Below, piece after piece: positions 60,001 through 64,000 of a stretch of DNA of 64,000 nt. The stretch is from Siderastrea siderea (lineage: Eukaryota; Cnidaria; Anthozoa; Scleractinia; Rhizangiidae). Location: NCBI GenBank assembly GCA_964030785.1, contig OZ034978.1, positions 8,757,453-8,821,452 of the forward strand, read 5' to 3'. The translations under genes and the position numbers were made by a program. The first letter of the stretch is position 1; every line of letters starts with the position of its first letter. The notes below the pieces were generated by a model. The model did no database searches. It worked only from the letters and a program-made list of their open reading frames with translations, and was not told the origin of the DNA.

Positions 60001-61862
60001 CCTCCCCCTCCCCCGCCCCCGCCCCAAACAAACAACTGCAAAAATCACAAAAAATTGTTGCCGCAATGAAAATGTTTGGGAATCAAGTAAATGAAAAAGT
60101 AAATTTGAACTTACTATAGTTAAGCCCTGGCCAAACAGACTCGCAAGTAGACGCAAGTTCAACGCAAGTAGCAAGAAAGCCATTTCAGTGCAGCCTTGCA
60201 CGTGCGCCTGTACAAAGAAGAACAATGCTGAAGCCAACTTGCGTCGACTTACGTTGGGTGGCCAAACGGACTCGCATGTAGACGCAAGTTCAACGCAAGT
60301 AGCAAGAAAGCCATTCCAGTGCAGCCTTGCACGTGCGCCCGTACAAAGAAAAACAATACTGAAGCCAACTTGCGTCGACTTACGTTGGGTGGCCAAACGG
60401 AATCGCATGTAGACGCAAGTTCAACGCAAGTAGCAAAAAAGCCTTTTCAGTGCAGCCTTGCACGCGCGACCATACAAAAGAAAACAATACTGAAGTCAAC
60501 TTGCGACGACTTACGTTGGGTGGCCAAACGGACTCGCATGTAGACGCAAGTTCAACGCAAGTAGCAAAAAAGCCTTTTCAGTGCAGCCTTGCACGCGCGC
60601 CCGTACAAAAGAAAACAATACTAGCACCACTGAACTTGCGACGACTTGCGTTGGGTGGCCAAACGGTGAAAACCTGCGTTCACTTGCATGCAAATTTGAG
60701 CTTGATCAAAGTGAACGCAAGTAATCGCAAGCCATCGCAAGTCATGGTCAAACGGATTTGCAAGTTAATACAAGTTTTCAACTTGCGATAACTTGCAACT
60801 CCGTTTGGCCAGGGCTTTAGAGAGGAAAGCATCATCACCCACAGAGGGTGGAATTTGGAAATGGTTTTTGTGTTTGGTAGAAAATCGGGAAAAAAAAAGC
60901 TTTAAAAATAAGGTGAGGATTAATAACTAACTCGTCAACTATATAGCTGTGCTTCCAGCACATGTCAACTGATCACACCTCAGGGTTGGGTCACGTTGAA
61001 ACATAGACGAAACCTCCGTCAGTCTTTGTTGTTTTGTAACTTTCGTTATAATCTCTTAAATGTGAACCTCCCTCCTCGTGGTATACCTTACACCCGCAAC
61101 GCAAAACATCTCCACTTATATATCTTCAGCTCCAATCGTACTATTAGCACTTGGAACGTTTTTGCACTACGAGGCACTCTTGCGAACAACTTGCAGACTT
61201 TTAAACTCGCCGCCATGCCTGCTGTTGGGCACACGCTTTGCTAAGCGTAGAAGCTCAGGACTCTGTTCTTTAGAACTGTCTTCTTTATGGAATCAGCTTT
61301 CTCTTCCTTCCGATTACTCGCTGCAATACACTTTGTGTTATACTGTGCTATAAACATGTTCACAAATCCATTTAAACTAAAGAGGACCATATGGTGCTTC
61401 ACAAGATAACTAATGAGGAGCCTTCAAGCTCAGGTCTTATTCTACCTACACAGACCGTTGTTCCCTTTCATCATCTGCACACTTCCAGCATAGGTGTAAA
61501 CTAAAGAGGAGTCAAACTTGTCCAAATACGCATTTAAATGACATTGCGTCCGAGATTCAAACACGTCTCTTTGGTGAGTGAGACAACTCCTCTCCTCACT
61601 GCATCATCCTAGTCACTGCAAAAGGTTCAAAATTTGATGATGGTACTAAATGGCGGCCTCTTTCGTTTCAGACGATCACCGCATGTTAGTTGAGCCCGCG
61701 TGCGGGGCGTCCCTGGCTTGTGTATATGAAAATCTTTTCAAAGTCTGGCAGGAGCAGGGAAAACTTGGAGAATTAAAGTCGGCCCTAGTTATCGTCTGTG
61801 GTGGAAATATAGTTTCTTTGAAGGCTCTTAAAGAATGGAAGGAGAAACTTGGACTCGATTAA
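48080..61862 (+). CDS. SDS: L-serine/L-threonine dehydratase (SDS/SDSL family)
   Basis: Eight exons, 48080-48223, 50335-50374, 50917-51056, 53190-53238, 54710-54749, 58633-58860, 59635-59759 and 61672-61862, join in phase to 318 residues (human SDS 328). It is a fold-type II PLP enzyme: by homology it deaminates serine and threonine to pyruvate and 2-oxobutyrate in the cytosol. Lys38 in SSFKIRG is the Schiff-base lysine. SSGGNAG at 60-66 holds Asn64 near the PLP ring. SVGGGGL at 162-168 is the phosphate loop. Cys298 in VIVCGGN corresponds to the cysteine that contacts the PLP nitrogen. Gly62 is the residue seen in SDSL rather than the Ala of SDS. The ATG at 48080 aligns with EPLHVKTP of animal SDS. 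The acceptor of exon 7 is duplicated upstream. Introns carry SINEs, MITEs and minisatellites. Orthology to SDS versus SDSL is unresolved. Confidence 0.94.
48800..49133 (+). mobile_element. hAT-like MITE, copy 2, complete
   Basis: Left CAGGAGCACCCAAC, right GTTGGGTGCCCCTG, flanked by ACCGAGA(C) on both sides (48793-48799 and 49134-49140), a 7-8 bp target duplication. Reverse-complement partner of 43657-43980. Confidence 0.85.
49294..49664. repeat. MITE with CAGGGTGCTTACCATT termini
   Basis: Left CAGGGTGCTTACCATT and right AATGGTAAGCACCCCAG are inverted repeats. AATGGTAAG words recur internally. The poly-C run at 49440 lies inside. Confidence 0.75.
50582..50637. repeat. (ATTT)n-like AT-rich simple repeat
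   Basis: TTTATTTATTTAATAATTTATTTAAT and similar. Low complexity in SDS intron 2. Confidence 0.85.
51222..51270. repeat. (TAATG)n simple repeat
   Basis: TAATG pentamers with TTTG interruptions in SDS intron 3. Confidence 0.85.
51341..51521 (-). mobile_element. tRNA-derived SINE, family B, copy 1 (SDS intron 3)
   Basis: Minus strand: GGGATGGCACAGTGGTGAGA carries box A, GGGTTTGACTCCC carries box B, followed by a tail with TTGTTGTTGGTTCTCA. Opposite in orientation to the copy at 52767. Confidence 0.8.
51885..52205. repeat. G-rich-ended MITE fragment (GGGGGCACTCCC)
   Basis: CAGGGAGGGGGCACTCCCTG at the left and repeated TTTCAGACCA, TTCAGACCAATG and TTCCGGACCAAAATGG words. It resembles the G-rich-ended MITEs elsewhere in the window; the right end is unclear. 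Confidence 0.45.
52206..52416. repeat. ~210-bp MITE of CCCTTTAA type, copy 2 (SDS intron 3)
   Basis: Left TAACCCTGTAAACCTCAATA, right GGGGCTTAAAGGGTCA. Same core words as 35341 and 58881. Confidence 0.75.
52767..52970 (+). mobile_element. tRNA-derived SINE, family B, copy 2 (SDS intron 3)
   Basis: GGGATGGCACAGAGGCGAGA (box A region), GGGTTTGATTCCC (box B), and the same TTGTTGTTGGTTCTCA tail, ending in CCAAATTCCAATTCAATC. Confidence 0.8.
53388..53632. repeat. Probable MITE with GGGCCC ends (SDS intron 4)
   Basis: GACCAGGGCCCGGTCCACAA at the left and TGAACAACTGGGCCCAGA at the right form inverted ends, with GGTTAAACAAGGGCGGTTA in the interior. Confidence 0.45.
53690..54065. repeat. ~96-bp tandem repeat, about four units (SDS intron 4)
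   Basis: CTTAGTTTTGTAGAAAAGG recurs, with changes, at about 53764, 53860, 53955 and 54050. Each is preceded by a GATGCCAAGA-type block. Confidence 0.8.
54110..54527 (-). repeat. GGGGG-ended MITE, copy 2 (SDS intron 4)
   Basis: Minus-strand end CCCCCCGAGGGGGCAATCCC then GTGGGCTATATAGAGAGGCT matches 24262-24592 closely. Confidence 0.65.
55263..55625. repeat. ~107-bp tandem repeat, three full units (SDS intron 5)
   Basis: AATCCTAAAGTGTGA starts units at 55263, 55369 and 55476; a shortened fourth starts at 55552. A single related unit occurs at the window end (63958). Confidence 0.85.
55626..55660. repeat. Near-perfect palindrome
   Basis: AACCGGCCGTCGCCAT meets ATGGCGACCGCCGGTT head to head with two mismatches and no loop. 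It directly abuts the end of the 107 bp tandem repeat. Confidence 0.8.
55661..57060 (+). other. SDS intron 5, C-poor stretch
   Basis: The plus strand is poor in C between about 55830 and 56560, which leaves long stop-free frames on the minus strand without recognisable protein. No gene seen. Confidence 0.5.
57065..57320. mobile_element. TTAA-type MITE, GGTGATTCC termini, copy 2 (SDS intron 5)
   Basis: Left GATGATTCCGTC with TTAA outside, right GGAATCACC followed by TTGA (decayed TTAA). It lacks about 390 bp of the interior of 31492-32137. Confidence 0.7.
57854..58342. repeat. MITE with TTTAACCCTTT termini (SDS intron 5)
   Basis: Left CTTTAACCCTTTCCCGGCCA and right GGCATTAAAGGGTTAAA are inverted. 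Non-coding 490 bp. Confidence 0.6.
58387..58599. repeat. MITE with CTAACCCTTTTACTCC termini, abutting SDS exon 6
   Basis: Left CTAACCCTTTTACTCC and right GGGAGTGAAAGGGCTAA are inverted repeats with two mismatches. It ends 33 bases before the first base of SDS exon 6. Confidence 0.75.
58881..59090. repeat. ~210-bp MITE of CCCTTTAA type, copy 3 (SDS intron 6)
   Basis: Left TGACCCTTTAAGCCCT and right AGGGTTTAAAGGGTCA; the best-preserved copy of the family in the window. Confidence 0.8.
59564..59657 (+). repeat. 47-bp tandem duplication over the SDS exon 7 acceptor
   Basis: CAAATCTTTT..CATTAG and the first 24 exon bases (TGTTGCGAAATGTCTTGG) occur twice, 47 bp apart, with one C/T difference. Only the second acceptor (exon start 59635) keeps the frame. 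Confidence 0.9.
60121..60819. mobile_element. TIR element filled by 131-bp tandem repeats (SDS intron 7)
   Basis: Left TAAGCCCTGGCCAAAC and right GTTTGGCCAGGGCTTTA are inverted ends. The interior holds about four copies of a 131 bp unit with GACGCAAGTTCAACGCAAGT and GTGCAGCCTTGCACG. TTA on both sides would fit a Harbinger-type 3 bp duplication. Confidence 0.75.
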
Positions 61863-62325
61863 CTTGGCACCGTCGTAAAGCTGAGAAAAAAGGGGCTTCT
61901 TGAAGAGTGATCTTCGGAGATAACCGGAACTTACTCGGAAATTTTCGGGTAAACCCGAAGGGCTTCATCGCGTTCCGAATCTTTTGTGTCGGTTTTCTCC
62001 AAGTTCGAATCATTTCATGTTTCAGGGTTTTCCTAAAGATGAAATAATGTATGTTTTTATTAATAATTTAGACGGAATGGCTATGCTCTGCAATATGTAG
62101 CTGTAAAGAATAGTTAGGGTAATTTCAATTGAACAAAATGTATTTAATACCACGCATATAAGGTCAGTACTGACTAATTTATTTATATACTGAACATTTT
62201 CTGGGAATATGGTTTGAACTCTGTAGTACAATTAGTCTGTCAAGTGTGGTCGGCCGAGTGAGCGTAGTCCCTGACAGGCTCTTCATGTTGGCTGGAGGAC
62301 CGACAACCTGAATGGGTCATCTTTT

Positions 62326-62331
62326 GAATAA
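62326..62331 (+). terminator. Candidate SDS polyadenylation signal
   Basis: AATAAA about 465 bp after the SDS stop. Position fits; there is no transcript evidence. Confidence 0.3.
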
Positions 62332-62416
62332 ACGCCCGACACGTCGTTTTTAACTGAGGTTTTTGATAATCGGGTTTACTGTGTATTTTAAACAAGGTAC
62401 AATGCTCAAAAGCATC

Positions 62417-62512
62417 TCTTCCTCAGCGCGCGCGATACGTGTCGTGGCATCTTCACTCGGAGGATCTCTCTACCGAAGATGCCACGACACGCATCGCGCG
62501 CGCTGAGGAAGA
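62417..62512. repeat. Long GC-rich hairpin, 38-bp arms
   Basis: Arms 62417-62454 and 62475-62512 pair with one mismatch around a 20-base loop and include an alternating CGCGCGCG tract. CTGAGGAAGA at the arm ends recalls the hammerhead 5' core. Confidence 0.9.
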
Positions 62513-62540
62513 AATGTAACAGGTTATCATTTTAAATTCT

Positions 62541-62558
62541 TTAATAATAATAATAATG

Positions 62559-62604
<46 letters not shown>

Positions 62605-62622
62605 TAATAATAATAATAATAA
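62541..62622. repeat. (AAT)n microsatellite
   Basis: About 27 AAT units with three G changes. Confidence 0.97.
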
Positions 62623-62940
62623 AATACGGTATGAAAGAGCCTGTGATAAAACACAATTGGTGGAGATGTTTTATCAGTTTGAGTCGCAATGAATAAGTGC
62701 TCGGTTAAAGATTCCAGTATGGAAAAGTGGCGCTTATACAAGATATCTTTTTGATGAACTAACTCGTCCATCAAGCGTTTTGTCATCTGCAACCTCGTAT
62801 CATATTTACATGAAGTGACTATAGGAGTCAGTGTTTCTACCCCTCCCCCCTGCGTGTCAATCCCCCTCCCCCCTTTCGTTTGAGAGACATTGTGCGGAAA
62901 AGTGTCTTGTTTTAGAAAACAGCACGATAACTACCAGCCT

Positions 62941-63170
62941 TAAGCAGCCTTCACACGTCAAACTAATGTTGGCCAACTCGTGTTGGCAAACTCAAAATTG
63001 GTGTGTGTGAACGACGCAACAACATGTTGGCAAACTGTTGGCGACAAAAAGAACTTGTCTCTATTCTCGCCAACAGTTTGCCAACCTGTTGTTGTGTCGT
63101 TCACACACACCAATTTGAGTTTGCCAACACGAGTTGGCCAACATTAGTTTAACGTGTGAAGGCCGCTTTA
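62941..63170. repeat. Foldback MITE with ~105-bp arms
   Basis: TAAGCAGCCTTCACACGT at the left mirrors ACGTGTGAAGGCCGCTTTA at the right. TTGGCCAACTCGTGTTGGCA and its mirror are perfect. The loop is only about 20 bases. Confidence 0.9.
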
Positions 63171-64000
63171 AAGCTACTTACACAAAAGCAAGCATTCCTC
63201 GACAAGTTTTCATTTTACAAGTGATATTTCCCCAGCTGTACAACAATTTGTCAAGTGTATCTTTGACAAGATTCCTTGTTCAAAAGCTAGTCTGCCAGTT
63301 TTTGAGCAAGGAAAGTTTTCGAGGAAAAACTTACCAAAGACAATTGTGAAGGGAAACTTGCTCGTTTGCAAAAGGCTGTGTTGTGGTAACCAAGGAAACC
63401 TTGGCAAAGGAGCTTGGTGATCGTTTATTCGAACAGTTATTACTTGTCAATATAGTTCTGAACCCCCTAAAACTTGTCAAGAAAGCGGCTTGTCAAGGGA
63501 AACTGCAACCAGTTTAAAGGGACTCTGTCACGGGTATATTTTTTCCTTGGGGTCAAAATTCTGGTAAAATCAAAACTAAGAGCATTTTCTTATACACAAA
63601 AATGGTCTTAGAACCCCAAGAAGTTGTAAAGTGAATTCTTGAAAGGAAAACAAAACATAATCATAAGTTATGTAAGTTTATAAGTTATGGTTTTTCCCAG
63701 ATATCAAGGAAAACTTGAAAAAAAGCAGCCGAATTTTTTTCATGTTTCAATCCGTTTCCATCTGGACCATCCGTGGCCAAAGGTACTTATCTACAGTTTT
63801 AGTGCACAAGTAAAGTAGTGTTCAACAAAACTGGACCATTGCTTTGTATTTCGACTCTAAACAAACATGTCTTTTGTCTTTTTAACCCTTTCACTCCCAT
63901 TGTCAGTTTAAGAGACATTAAGGCTTCTAACTTTTAAGCATGTAGGTGAAATCCTACAGTGTGACCATTCAAATGAAACCTCTTCAGCCGTACTTTCACA

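Larger units (their letters stand above)
61863..64000. other. Downstream of SDS, right edge of window
   Basis: Holds the SDS 3' UTR, a 96-nt hairpin (62417), an AAT microsatellite, a foldback MITE (62941-63170) and unclassified sequence. 63171-63880 shows repeated CTTGTCAA/TTGCAAAAGG words but no gene. The last ~115 bases belong to a dispersed repeat related to 55263. Confidence 0.6.

Noticed and set aside
60188..60791. Overlapping open frames of about 74 codons repeated every 131 bp
   Set aside because: They are the translated tandem repeat of the TIR element, not a protein repeat family.
60121..60819. CRISPR-like array
   Set aside because: The 131 bp units are contiguous with no unique spacers, and this is a eukaryotic intron.
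62541..62792. Tyr-rich open frame on the minus strand
   Set aside because: Translated (AAT)n microsatellite.

Overview
This is about 64 kb of an animal nuclear genome. It is AT-rich, has spliceosomal introns, and more than half of it is intergenic or intronic sequence full of short transposons. The encoded proteins are clear animal orthologues but not vertebrate copies. The dense small inverted-repeat elements, Penelope-like elements and AT-rich introns fit an anthozoan cnidarian such as a stony coral. That placement is an inference, because no species-specific marker was seen.

Four protein-coding genes are supported by exon models whose splice phases close. (1) The last three exons of PRPF19 (+, ends 1271), a spliceosome-associated WD40 ubiquitin ligase; the rest lies off the left edge. 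(2) UNC119 (+, 14904-22590), 221 codons in four exons, a lipid-binding trafficking chaperone, with a perfect RFX X-box about 175 bp upstream of its ATG. (3) PHF12/Pf1 (-, 41035-28657), 967 codons in 16 exons with two PHD fingers, a long Ser/Thr/Ala-rich middle and a C-terminal FHA-type domain. (4) An SDS/SDSL-type PLP-dependent L-serine/threonine dehydratase (+, 48080-61862), 318 codons in 8 exons. The genes are functionally unrelated. UNC119 and PHF12 converge on a shared 6 kb downstream spacer.

The spaces between and inside the genes are a transposon graveyard. 1272-14700 holds several foldback/MITE elements, two copies of a 2-3 kb composite repeat, and a 3' Penelope-like fragment with a GIY-YIG domain. 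UNC119 intron 3 holds a 2.0 kb element flanked by a perfect 6 bp target duplication, a 490 bp element of similar termini, and a TTAA-flanked element. 41100-48000 holds a second, frameshifted Penelope-like element interrupted by an RTE-type LINE derivative, a G-rich repeat and a hAT-like MITE. The SDS introns carry tRNA-derived SINEs in opposite orientations, minisatellites and several MITEs.

The most interesting structural signal is a set of short motifs with the hammerhead ribozyme core (CTGANGA, helix, GAAA, four-base palindrome, cleavage site), each next to Penelope-like or foldback sequence. No rRNA, tRNA gene, CRISPR array or operon was seen.
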